Part shown: piece by piece, positions 22,349-28,542 of the stretch | Numbering within the stretch: the first letter of the stretch is position 1 | Layout: the number at the start of each line of letters is the position of its first letter | Assembly (NCBI GenBank): GCA_964408425.1 | Contig: CAYOZI010000008.1 | Location: 1-35,688, forward strand | Source: UBA10210 sp964408425 | GTDB lineage: Archaea > Micrarchaeota > Micrarchaeia > Norongarragalinales > Norongarragalinaceae | Direction: 5' to 3' | Length of the DNA: 35,688 nt | The notes under the pieces: generated by a model | Told to the model about the DNA's origin: nothing | The model's input: only the letters and a program-made list of their open reading frames with translations | Databases searched by the model: none | Translations under genes and position numbers: made by a program

Positions 22349-23779
22349 ATGAACAAAATATTTTTCTTTGCAGCGGTTTGTTTTCTTTTTTTGGCGGCAA
22401 ACGCCTCGGCCGACGGCGGGATTGTTCCCGTTTCCCCTTACGCTGGGGTTTTCGCTCCCGAACAGAAAGCCGCGATTTTTTGGGACGGGACTACCGAGAG
22501 GATTATACTCTCGACGAAAATAACTTCGAACGACTCGATGGGAATGGCGTGGGTCATTCCAATCCAGAGCGACTCCCAGCCGGAAGTGAAGCCTTCCGAC
22601 AGTTCCATTTTTTTCAAGCTGGGAAACTTGTTCGGGGAAAGGATAGTTTACGATAGGCCTTCCGGCGGTTTCGGCGCCGGAGCTGCAGGCGCGGCGAATG
22701 GCGTTGAAGTGCTGCAAACCCTGCAGGCGGACGTTTACAACTTGACGATCCTGAAGGCGACCGATGCAGAATCCCTGGTAGAGTGGCTTGACGGAAACGG
22801 TTTCAGCTTTCCGGAAAACAAGAAAAGCGTTTTGGAGTACTACGTTGGAAAGAATTACTATTTCATCGCGAACAAAATAGACTTGCTCGGCAAATTCCCC
22901 GGTGCGAGCGCGGACGAAAACGAAACCGCGTGCGCAAGCGGAATCTCCATCTTCACCAGCGCGTCGCGTTATTACGGGCTCAACGCGTCGGAAGCCGAAG
23001 ACGACGTCCGCTGGCAAATCGAACAGCAATTCAACGATACTGAAGGCTGCATGAACTCTAGTTTCAACGTCGTGCAGGCTCTCGTCGAACTGAGGGAGGG
23101 GATAGCAACGCCGTTGGAAATCTCCTTCACTCCGGAAAAGCCTTTTTACCCCATGAAAATATCTAGCATCAACGACGGTTACACCACGGCGGACGTCTAT
23201 ATTTTCGGGGAAGAATGTTTCAACGACTCTTCGCAACTGCTCGAGTTCCAGAGCGCAAAGCAAGACAGCGCGTTGGCAAGGGAATACGGATTCGACAACG
23301 CCAAGTGCGTAACGATGCTTCAGTACAGCGGCCAAGCTGAGGGATTGACGCAAGACTCTTTCTTCACGGAAAAACAGTTCAGCGAGGAAGACGATTCGGA
23401 CTACGTCCCGCCGCAGGGGTTTTCCGACATGATTGCCGGCACCATTCCCTTCATCCTGCTTATGGTCCTCGCGCTCGTCCCGGCGTTCGCAATCGGAGCG
23501 CTGGCGGAGTATTTCGCAGGGAAAAACGGGAAGAAGGCCAGGATTATTCGTGCACTCGGGATTTTCCTGCTGCTGGGCATCGTCTTGATTCCGGTCCTCT
23601 GGCTTTTGCAGTATGCGCCTGAGGTAAATGCGTTAATCCTGTTCGGCGGGATTTACGCCGCTGTTCAAGCGGGCTTTTTTCTAGCAGGGCGTTTTGCCGC
23701 GAGAAAGAAGAAATTGCGGGTTGCCCTCGCCTTGGCTGCTGCGGCAGCGGTAATAGCCGTGCTCTTTTTCTCTAGCTAA
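22349..23779 (+). CDS. DUF2330-type membrane protein
   Basis: 476 aa with a signal peptide (FFFAAVCFLFLAANASA) directly before DGGIVPVSPYAGVFAPEQKAA, the typical opening of DUF2330 proteins, then AIFWDGTTERIILSTKI and GMAWVIPIQSD. The large external domain holds scattered Cys and N-glycosylation-type sequons. The C-terminus has three membrane spans (about residues 365-475), ending in a basic cluster and a final hydrophobic run. Function is unknown. It starts 14 bases after the lipoprotein stop, so the two probably form one unit. Confidence 0.8.
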   Translation: MNKIFFFAAVCFLFLAANASADGGIVPVSPYAGVFAPEQKAAIFWDGTTERIILSTKITSNDSMGMAWVIPIQSDSQPEVKPSDSSIFFKLGNLFGERIVYDRPSGGFGAGAAGAANGVEVLQTLQADVYNLTILKATDAESLVEWLDGNGFSFPENKKSVLEYYVGKNYYFIANKIDLLGKFPGASADENETACASGISIFTSASRYYGLNASEAEDDVRWQIEQQFNDTEGCMNSSFNVVQALVELREGIATPLEISFTPEKPFYPMKISSINDGYTTADVYIFGEECFNDSSQLLEFQSAKQDSALAREYGFDNAKCVTMLQYSGQAEGLTQDSFFTEKQFSEEDDSDYVPPQGFSDMIAGTIPFILLMVLALVPAFAIGALAEYFAGKNGKKARIIRALGIFLLLGIVLIPVLWLLQYAPEVNALILFGGIYAAVQAGFFLAGRFAARKKKLRVALALAAAAAVIAVLFFSS

Positions 23780-23822
23780 AAAGCAGTGTTCATGAAACAC
23801 GCTAGTCTAGCTTGACGCACGT

Positions 23823-24278
23823 TCAAGTGAAGATTATCAGCGCGCCTAGCGCTTCTTTCAAGTCCCCTTCGCAGTATTCCGTGCCGTAGATCAGTGATGT
23901 GACCAGCCTCGAATCGAATTTTCCCTTTTCGTATTTGCACGTCATGCTCTTTCCCTCGAGCAGGTTTTTCATGTCCTGCGCCTCTCCCTCGGTCAGGCTC
24001 ACCAGCGTTTTTGTAAAGACGCATGCCGTTGAAGATGACGAGTATTCGAATACCCCCGCTTCGTCCGTAAGCGTCAGTCTTGCGCCTTTGCAGTCGGTTG
24101 CCGCGGTTATGAAACAGTCTTTGTCGACGCACGCTACTTGGGCTGAGGACGTGGGCGTCGGTGAAATCGCAGGAATAGACGATGAAGGAACGGGGGTTGC
24201 CGATGATGCGGTAGGCACTTGCACGGGAGTAGTCGAAAAGCACCCGGCCATGAAAACCGCTAGCAGCAACACGCTCAA
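23823..24278 (-). CDS. lipoprotein overlapping the RelE gene (151 aa)
   Basis: The TTG at 24278 gives MSVLLLAVFMAGC, a short lipoprotein signal with lipobox MAGC, then a Ser/Thr/Pro linker and a domain with five Cys (VACVDKDCF, TDCKGA, ACVF, MTCKYE, EYCEGD). SD GAGGT lies 7 nt upstream. The start overlaps the RelE stop by four bases (TTGA), so it should be translated from the toxin-antitoxin message. The related frame beginning ATG 24282 is out of phase. Family unknown. Confidence 0.7.
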   Translation of the reverse strand: MSVLLLAVFMAGCFSTTPVQVPTASSATPVPSSSIPAISPTPTSSAQVACVDKDCFITAATDCKGARLTLTDEAGVFEYSSSSTACVFTKTLVSLTEGEAQDMKNLLEGKSMTCKYEKGKFDSRLVTSLIYGTEYCEGDLKEALGALIIFT

Positions 24279-24514
24279 TCATATACCTCGTCTCTCTTTC
24301 CTAAGCGAATAAACTCAATCCTATTTCCTGAAACACGATAGAGAATCCGGTAAACGTCGAAACGTACCCTATAACCATCGACATGCTCAAGATGCTTGAA
24401 TCTCGTTGGATTTTCCATTATCTTCTCAACAGCTTTCTTCAGCTTGATTTGCATCGAACCATCAAGCCGTTTGACATCCCGCTTGAATTCATCGGTATAG
24501 TAAAGCTCGTACAT
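24275..24514 (-). CDS. RelE/ParE family toxin
   Basis: 79 aa. MYELYYTDEFKRDVKRLD is the N-terminal strand-helix of RelE folds, and YRVRFDVYRILYRVSGNRIEFIRLGKRDEVYD is the conserved C-terminal sheet. RelE toxins cleave mRNA at the ribosome; ParE relatives act on gyrase, and the two are hard to tell apart by eye. ATG 24514 has AGGTG in front, overlapping the antitoxin stop region. The gene follows its antitoxin by eight bases, the usual antitoxin-first order. Confidence 0.85.
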   Translation of the reverse strand: MYELYYTDEFKRDVKRLDGSMQIKLKKAVEKIMENPTRFKHLEHVDGYRVRFDVYRILYRVSGNRIEFIRLGKRDEVYD

Positions 24515-24522
24515 GCGCGCAC

Positions 24523-24783
24523 CTAAGCGAAAATCTCGTCAATAGTCTTGGCTTTGTGGAGTTTGGTTTTGCCTGAAGCAATTCTTTTCTCCATACGGCT
24601 CAATTCCGCTATGTCTTGCTGCAATTCTTTCTGCTCAAGGTCTGAGGCAACCAAGCCATACTTATCATTGAGTTCGAGCAACGCCAAACGCAAGGCTTCA
24701 GCCTTGGTTTTTACTATGCCTTGGCGGAGAGCTTCAGCAATAATTTTTTCAGAATACCCTTCGAAATGCATACTGATGTTCAT
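24523..24783 (-). CDS. antitoxin of the RelE pair, ribbon-helix-helix-like
   Basis: 86 aa. The N-terminus MNISMHFEGYSEKIIAEALRQGIVKTKAEALRLALLEL resembles a short DNA-binding ribbon-helix-helix domain. The rest is a charged helix (LEQKELQQDIAELSRMEKRIA) and an extended KTIDEIFA tail suited to wrap the toxin. ATG 24783 has GGTGG upstream. The promoter region carries a perfect inverted repeat around the TATA box, the expected target of autoregulation. The exact family is uncertain; the pairing with RelE is strong. Confidence 0.8.
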   Translation of the reverse strand: MNISMHFEGYSEKIIAEALRQGIVKTKAEALRLALLELNDKYGLVASDLEQKELQQDIAELSRMEKRIASGKTKLHKAKTIDEIFA

Positions 24784-24788
24784 AACGA

Positions 24789-24833
24789 CCACCATTAAAA
24801 TCATGGTTAAAAGACATATATAAATTTAATGGT
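24789..24833 (-). promoter_or_regulatory. toxin-antitoxin promoter with operator-like inverted repeat
   Basis: ACCATTAAA (24791-24799) and TTTAATGGT (24825-24833) form a perfect 9-bp inverted repeat. Between them lies the minus-strand TATA box ATTTATATAT (about 24816-24825). The inner half-site overlaps the predicted start and SD; the outer one sits just upstream of the TATA box. Two bound antitoxin dimers would occlude the promoter. Confidence 0.65.
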
Positions 24834-24851
24834 ATTTTTAAGTCAGACCGT

Positions 24852-24907
24852 CCGCTTGGGGAGCGATGCTCTGCCTGACCGAAGGAAGACACGTCATTTC
24901 TGCAGAA
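24852..24907. repeat. 56-bp direct repeat, left copy
   Basis: From CCGCTTGGGGAGC to TTTCTGCAGAA. Matches 26019-26074 without gaps at 46 of 56 positions. GAGC-GAT-GCTC can form a hairpin. Sits between the antitoxin promoter and the Fic gene's 3' end. Confidence 0.7.
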
Positions 24908-24910
24908 ACG

Positions 24911-24943
24911 AGGTGACTACGCGCTTGAATTTTGTAGTCACCT
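24911..24943 (-). terminator. inverted decamer hairpin at the Fic gene's 3' end
   Basis: AGGTGACTAC (24911-24920) and GTAGTCACCT (24934-24943) form a perfect 10-bp stem with a 13-nt loop. The Fic stop codon TGA lies inside the decamer. The same decamer recurs at the Fic promoter. Confidence 0.55.
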
Positions 24944-25879
24944 TTTCCTTAATAGTTTCTTGAGGCTGCGGTATTCTTTCAGCATCAGTTCTACGGTTGG
25001 CCTCAAATTGTGCTGGTTTTCGTACGCTTGCAAAGCCGCGTAATACTCGCCGCGATTTTTCAATTCGATGTTGATCGGAGGCAAGCCGTATTTCAGCAAA
25101 ATGTTGTTCAAAAGCAAGCGCCCGACCCGACCGTTGCCGTCTTGAAACGGGTGAATGTTTTCGAATTGGTTGTGAACAACCGCAGCCAAAACCAGAGGCG
25201 GGTATTTCCTCTTGTTTTTCTCATACCAACGAACCAATTCGGAAAGCAAGCTTCGGACGTGCGTCGAAGGCGCGCCGCGGTGGACTACGTTACCACGTCC
25301 ATCTGTTACAACCACTTCGATTCCGCGTTCCCTGAATCGCCCGGCGTAATGCTTCGAGTTTTCGAAAACAATCCTATGCAGGTCTAGAATTAAGTCTAAC
25401 GAGAGGTGCTCTTTGGTTTTCCTGACGAAGCCTATTGCCTTGGCGACGCCGTAAGTTTCGGAAATGTCCGCCTTCGGCTTGTCGGGCCACTTGCCTTTTT
25501 CCAGAATCTCCCCGACTTCCTTCGATTCTACCGAAGAACCCTCGATGGCGTTCGTGTCGTAAGTGAAAGCTTTAGTGAATTTTTTCCAATCGTCTTCCAA
25601 CAAGTGAATTACTCTGACATTCGCTTTGGCTTCAAGAGCCTTCAATTCCCCAATCTCGGTTTTCGTCAAGACGGTTTCAAACGGATCGCCAAACATTCTG
25701 CTTGCCGAGGCGCGCTGAAGCAATTCCGCTTCCGCAACTTTCCTGCGCTTGGCAAGCTCCGTACCGCCGAGGTTCGCGCCGAGATAAACCCGCAGCTTTC
25801 TGACTTTGCCTGCCTTGCGGTATGAATAAGCCAAATAGTATTTCTTGGCGCCTTTCTCCCCCCTAATTTCAAGATGCAC
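24938..25879 (-). CDS. fic: Fic domain protein (predicted AMP/nucleotidyl transferase)
   Basis: 313 aa. The Fic motif HPFQDGNGRVGR (243-254) is complete, with catalytic H243. TNAIEG at 109-114 fits the inhibitory (S/T)xxxE(G/N) helix placed before the Fic domain (class II), so activity should be self-inhibited. The N-terminal 80 residues (KKYYLAYSYRKAGKVRKLRVYLG) look like a separate small beta-rich domain. The GTG start at 25879 lies about 26 nt from a TTTATAAA box, fitting a leaderless gene. Repeats flank it on both sides, so it is probably a mobile or shuffled cassette. Confidence 0.9.
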   Translation of the reverse strand: MHLEIRGEKGAKKYYLAYSYRKAGKVRKLRVYLGANLGGTELAKRRKVAEAELLQRASASRMFGDPFETVLTKTEIGELKALEAKANVRVIHLLEDDWKKFTKAFTYDTNAIEGSSVESKEVGEILEKGKWPDKPKADISETYGVAKAIGFVRKTKEHLSLDLILDLHRIVFENSKHYAGRFRERGIEVVVTDGRGNVVHRGAPSTHVRSLLSELVRWYEKNKRKYPPLVLAAVVHNQFENIHPFQDGNGRVGRLLLNNILLKYGLPPINIELKNRGEYYAALQAYENQHNLRPTVELMLKEYRSLKKLLRKR

Positions 25880-25888
25880 GATGACATT

Positions 25889-25929
25889 AGGTGACTACTC
25901 GTTTATAAATACGTAGCTTAGGTGACCAC
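25889..25929 (-). promoter_or_regulatory. Fic promoter with two decamer sites
   Basis: TATA box ATTTATAAAC (about 25901-25910) is flanked by AGGTGACTAC (25889-25898) and AGGTGACCAC (25920-25929) in the same orientation, 31 bp apart (about three helical turns). This is the geometry of a regulator-binding pair. Confidence 0.55.
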
Positions 25930-25933
25930 GTAT

Positions 25934-25969
25934 CCGATACTGCCCATATCGGTAAGCACGGAGTATCGG
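25934..25969. repeat. 8-bp inverted repeat
   Basis: CCGATACT (25934-25941) and AGTATCGG (25962-25969) with a 20-nt loop, in the gap between the Fic promoter and the right 56-bp repeat. No gene is supported in 25930-26018. Confidence 0.4.
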
Positions 25970-26018
25970 CAATTCGTGTTTATCACAAAAACAAGGTGGC
26001 CTTTCAAACCCTTGATAA

Positions 26019-26074
26019 CCGCTTGGGGAGCAGCGCTCTGCCTGACGCTCGGAAGACGCGGCATTTCTGCGGAA
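26019..26074. repeat. 56-bp direct repeat, right copy
   Basis: Same orientation as 24852-24907. Changes are clustered (GAT to AGC in the hairpin loop, CGAA to GCTC). The GAGC/GCTC stem is kept. Ends nine bases before the DsrE-like gene stop. Confidence 0.7.
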
Positions 26075-26082
26075 CCTAAGCC

Positions 26083-26415
26083 TCAACCGAAAGTCAATAT
26101 CCGGTCCGATTCCTCGACAAGCTTAAGCAGGTCGTTCATCGTGGAAATCGGGCAAATGTTTGTCCCTTCCTTTTGCCTCGCCTTCAAGCAGGTCCCGCAG
26201 GCAAGAATCTGGCCTTTGTTTGCGATGAAAGAGTCAATCTGTCCCTTAACATCGTGTTTGTCGCTCTTGATGTCCTCGACTTCGACGCCCTTGTTTATCA
26301 GGAAGACCTTGACTGCGTGGCTTGCCTTCAAGGAAACGTTCCCCAACCTGAAGGCGTTCCAGACCACTTCCGGCTCGTTTGTGCTTATTACAACGCCGAT
26401 TTTCATTTTTTTCAT
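26083..26415 (-). CDS. DsrE/DsrF-like small sulfur-relay family protein
   Basis: 110 aa. The Rossmann-like start KIGVVISTNEPEVVWNAFRLGNVSLKASHAVKVFL and the ILACGTCLKAR motif are typical of DsrE-family proteins, in which the Cys can carry persulfide sulfur. A further NICP follows. The biological partner is unknown. ATG 26415 is chosen; ATG 26406 and GTG 26427 are alternatives. It lies 24 bases downstream of the small membrane protein gene and is likely in one operon with it. Confidence 0.75.
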   Translation of the reverse strand: MKKMKIGVVISTNEPEVVWNAFRLGNVSLKASHAVKVFLINKGVEVEDIKSDKHDVKGQIDSFIANKGQILACGTCLKARQKEGTNICPISTMNDLLKLVEESDRILTFG

Positions 26416-26439
26416 TTCATCGCCCACGGTCGGCCTAGC

Positions 26440-26676
26440 TCACTTGAGTTTCAAAGCCCAGTTGTAAACGAACGCTATTGCCCCGCCGAACACTACGCCG
26501 AGAACGACCATGAGCAAAACGGAGAACACGCCCCAATTGTAAGAAGAGTACCCAATCATGTAACCCATCATGCCGTAGCCAGTGAAGCCGTAAGGCACGA
26601 GGAACAGCCAGCAAAACAAGCTCAGCACTGCTCCGGTTACCGCAGCGGCTTTCGCACTTATTTCCGAATATGCCAT
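26440..26676 (-). CDS. 78-aa two-span membrane protein
   Basis: Two hydrophobic segments (AVTGAVLSLFCWLFLVPYG and VFSVLLMVVLGVVFGGAIAFVYNWAL) separated by a Gly/Tyr-rich loop (YGFTGYGMMGYMIGYSSYNWG). The pattern with a final GxxxAFxYNxxL resembles DUF5676-like small membrane proteins; that is a tentative match. ATG 26676 has GGGTGGT in front, and TTTTTTAAATCC (about 26705-26716) is a TATA-like box. It probably shares a transcript with the DsrE-like gene. Confidence 0.7.
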   Translation of the reverse strand: MAYSEISAKAAAVTGAVLSLFCWLFLVPYGFTGYGMMGYMIGYSSYNWGVFSVLLMVVLGVVFGGAIAFVYNWALKLK

Positions 26677-26773
26677 TGAAACCACCCAAGAGAGTAAGGG
26701 CCTGGATTTAAAAAATTAACCGGACGGTTTCGCAGGCCAAACACGAAAGTGCGCAAGCTGTTTTGGTTAAATG

Positions 26774-26830
26774 ACGTCAGACCGTCCGTCAATCATCACC
26801 AGTCAGAAAGTAGTGCCGGTCATCATGCGT
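26774..26830 (-). ncRNA. box C/D guide sRNA
   Basis: On the minus strand the order is C box ATGATGA (26820-26826), 13 nt, D' CTGA (26803-26806), 3 nt, C' GTGATGA (26793-26799), 12 nt, D CTGA (26777-26780), with ACG/CGT closing the ends. Spacing matches archaeal C/D sRNAs. A TATA-like TTTAATACGC (26851-26860) is centred 26 nt before the predicted 5' end. The D guide (TTGACGGACGGT) is complementary to ACCGTCCGTCAA; the D' guide ends GGCACTACTTT. These RNAs direct 2'-O-methylation by fibrillarin with L7Ae and Nop5. Confidence 0.8.
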
Positions 26831-26850
26831 TTAGAATAAGGCTTTTTCCA

Positions 26851-26860
26851 GCGTATTAAA
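26851..26860 (-). promoter_or_regulatory. TATA-like box of the C/D sRNA
   Basis: Minus-strand TTTAATACGC, centred about 26 nt before position 26830, the predicted sRNA 5' end. Confidence 0.5.
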
Positions 26861-26878
26861 CCGGCTGTATGCTGAAGG

Positions 26879-26940
26879 GAAAAAGAAAAACTAAAAAGAA
26901 GGAAAAAAAGAAAAAAAGGAAGCGTTAACTTACGCTCCTT
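26879..26940 (-). terminator. terminator of the major pilin gene
   Basis: On the minus strand AGCGT-AAGTTA-ACGCT overlaps the stop codon. It is followed by a long pyrimidine run with four T-tracts (T7, T7, T5, T5) broken by C. This is typical for strong archaeal termination. Confidence 0.7.
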
Positions 26941-27364
26941 GTCCCCTGACGAACCCGGTTTCAGAGTGGGCCAATCCCGACGCGGAAGTGTACGTTAGCG
27001 TCGCGTTGATGTCCAAACCCTGAGTGGTCGTCGCCGAACCGGTGCAAGTGAACACTTCGTTCGCACCTACTGCTGCTGGAGTGCACGAACCGTCAGTTCC
27101 GGCTATGGAAATGTCGAGTCCGGAAATCGCGCCTCCGGCGGCATTGCCGAACGCTATGCTTACGGTTCCTCCTGCTGCCGTGTAATCGCGGCATACTGCA
27201 GTCGAAAATCCTCCGCACTGGGCTCCGCCCGCGTACTTCTGCGGGTTGAATACACCCAAATACCAAAGCACGCCCGCCACGATGACGATTGCAAGAATCG
27301 CCCATCCGTAAGTGACGAGGTACTCCAAAGCGCTTTGTCCTCGCTTCATTCTTATCGTCTTCAT
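26930..27364 (-). CDS. major type IV pilin-like protein, class III signal peptide
   Basis: 144 aa. A short basic leader (MKTIRMKRG) precedes QSALEYLVTYGWAILAIVIVAGVLW, with the processing site G|QSALEY of archaellin/pilin peptidases. The mature body is small, Gly/Ala/Thr-rich and has four Cys (QCGGFSTAVC, GSC, FTC). Such proteins build extracellular filaments. ATG 27364 has AGGGGG at suitable spacing; ATGs at 27373 and 27349 are alternatives. It has its own promoter and terminator, separate from the operon upstream, suggesting high independent expression. Confidence 0.85.
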   Translation of the reverse strand: MKTIRMKRGQSALEYLVTYGWAILAIVIVAGVLWYLGVFNPQKYAGGAQCGGFSTAVCRDYTAAGGTVSIAFGNAAGGAISGLDISIAGTDGSCTPAAVGANEVFTCTGSATTTQGLDINATLTYTSASGLAHSETGFVRGQGA

Positions 27365-27373
27365 TCTTATCAT

Positions 27374-27412
27374 TCCCCCTCGTTTCTCGATAGAAAAACG
27401 TATTTTTAATCA
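27374..27412 (-). promoter_or_regulatory. pilin promoter with inverted repeat abutting the SD
   Basis: TATA-like GATTAAAAATA (about 27402-27412) lies upstream of CGTTT...AAACG (27381-27400 with a CT/AG inner pair), directly followed by the SD AGGGGGA. The same 14-mer TCGATAGAAAAACG occurs at 15114-15127. Confidence 0.4.
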
Positions 27413-27436
27413 ATAACCGAACACAGTTTTTAAACC

Positions 27437-27495
27437 CTACGCATAGAGGTGGAATAGGGTAATACCAAACGCCTTTGCTAATTCCACTTTTCAGC
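27437..27495. other. intergenic inverted repeat downstream of the pilus operon
   Basis: GTGGAAT and ATTCCAC, about 24 nt apart, lie between the last pilus platform gene and the pilin promoter. This could end the operon transcript. No T-tract follows, so the role is unclear. Confidence 0.3.
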
Positions 27496-27500
27496 CGGGT

Positions 27501-28541
27501 TTATTTGATGAACGTCGAAAAAGCCCCTTCCAAAACGCTTGCAAAGCCTAAATAAACACCCAATCCGACTAACAGGAATATCGGGGCGTACTTCAAACCG
27601 CGGGTTGCCTTTCCCTCCCTGATCATGCCCAGGATCAGCGCCGCGAATAAGGAGGTTAGGGATATCGAAGCTATCGCAAAGTTTTTGATGTCCGAAGCTT
27701 TAATGCCCGACTCGGATTTTTGGCCCGACAAGCCGGGCAGCCCGCTCAACCCCTGGGTTTGCGCGGCTCGCATAAACTCTTCAGTATTCTGGTTTCCTGA
27801 GGAAGCCTGTTTTTCGCCGATTTTTTCCGTCAAAACCGTGTAATAAGTCGATACTGAAAACAAGAGCGGCGAGGCTATTACTGCCGCGAAAACGATGAAA
27901 ATCGCGTAAGTCGTGGTTGAAACGGCTATTTCCTTTTGAAGCAGTTGGGTGGAGCGTATGTCTTCTGCAACCTCGTCCAACAACTTGGCCATTTCCCCTC
28001 CCAAAACAATTCCTTCGATTATCAACCTTATCGCCCGGTCGAGAATAGGCGAGGCAACCCTTTTCGGCAAATCGCCCAGCGTCTGGCTTATGGGAACCCC
28101 TCCGAATGCATCCGCGCTCATTCTCTTGATTTCGGCGGTGAACGCCCCGAACTCGGGGCGGGCGCTGCTCCACACGGCGTTTTCCAGCGTCATTCCCGCG
28201 CGAATGTTGGCGGAAATCATTTGCAGTGCAACAGGCAAAACTTCTTCAACCTGCCTTGCCCTTGCATCCGCGCTCATCGTCAAGCCCAAGTAAAACAAGC
28301 CCATGGAAACGAGGAAGACGAACGTCGCGGCCGCCAGGTGGATTATGCGCTCTGCGAAGAAAAACGGCATGAGGAAAAACGTGACTAACGCCGCTCCCAC
28401 GGCGAAGAAAAACGCGAAGCCGATGAAAGTCCTCGCGTCAAGGTTTTCGAAACCCCCTTGCACTAAAAGCCTCGAAATTCCTTTGGCCAGTTGTTTCGGG
28501 AACATAGATGAAAGGCGGCGGTAGAGAATCAGGGAAACCAT
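27501..28541 (-). CDS. type IV pilus platform protein, T2SSF domain (TadC/FlaJ-like), second copy
   Basis: 346 aa inner-membrane protein. Two N-terminal spans (about 40-95) precede a helical cytoplasmic domain with VLPVALQMISANIRAGMTLENAVWSSARPEFGAF, the T2SSF core. Further spans follow at about 200-225, 290-310 and 320-340. A Gln/Gly/Ser-rich loop (about 235-275) is unusual. The platform couples ATPase motion to pilin extraction. It starts one base after the stop of the preceding T2SSF gene, giving a two-protein platform like TadB/TadC pairs. Confidence 0.88.
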   Translation of the reverse strand: MVSLILYRRLSSMFPKQLAKGISRLLVQGGFENLDARTFIGFAFFFAVGAALVTFFLMPFFFAERIIHLAAATFVFLVSMGLFYLGLTMSADARARQVEEVLPVALQMISANIRAGMTLENAVWSSARPEFGAFTAEIKRMSADAFGGVPISQTLGDLPKRVASPILDRAIRLIIEGIVLGGEMAKLLDEVAEDIRSTQLLQKEIAVSTTTYAIFIVFAAVIASPLLFSVSTYYTVLTEKIGEKQASSGNQNTEEFMRAAQTQGLSGLPGLSGQKSESGIKASDIKNFAIASISLTSLFAALILGMIREGKATRGLKYAPIFLLVGLGVYLGFASVLEGAFSTFIK

Positions 28542-28542
28542 T

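Noticed and set aside
23776..24282. 168-codon minus frame from ATG 24282
   Set aside because: The overlapping frame from TTG 24278 encodes a lipobox signal and Cys-rich domain with proper SD spacing; the ATG frame is Arg-rich without domain features.
24842..24907. Possible second C/D sRNA (shares the 13-mer GTCAGACCGTCCG with the sRNA at 26774)
   Set aside because: A D box and guide half are present, but no acceptable C, C' or D' boxes are found at the needed spacing. At most a decayed relic.
25922..26467. 181-codon plus frame through the Fic-DsrE gap
   Set aside because: Runs antisense to the DsrE-like gene and through the repeat; no SD and no domain.
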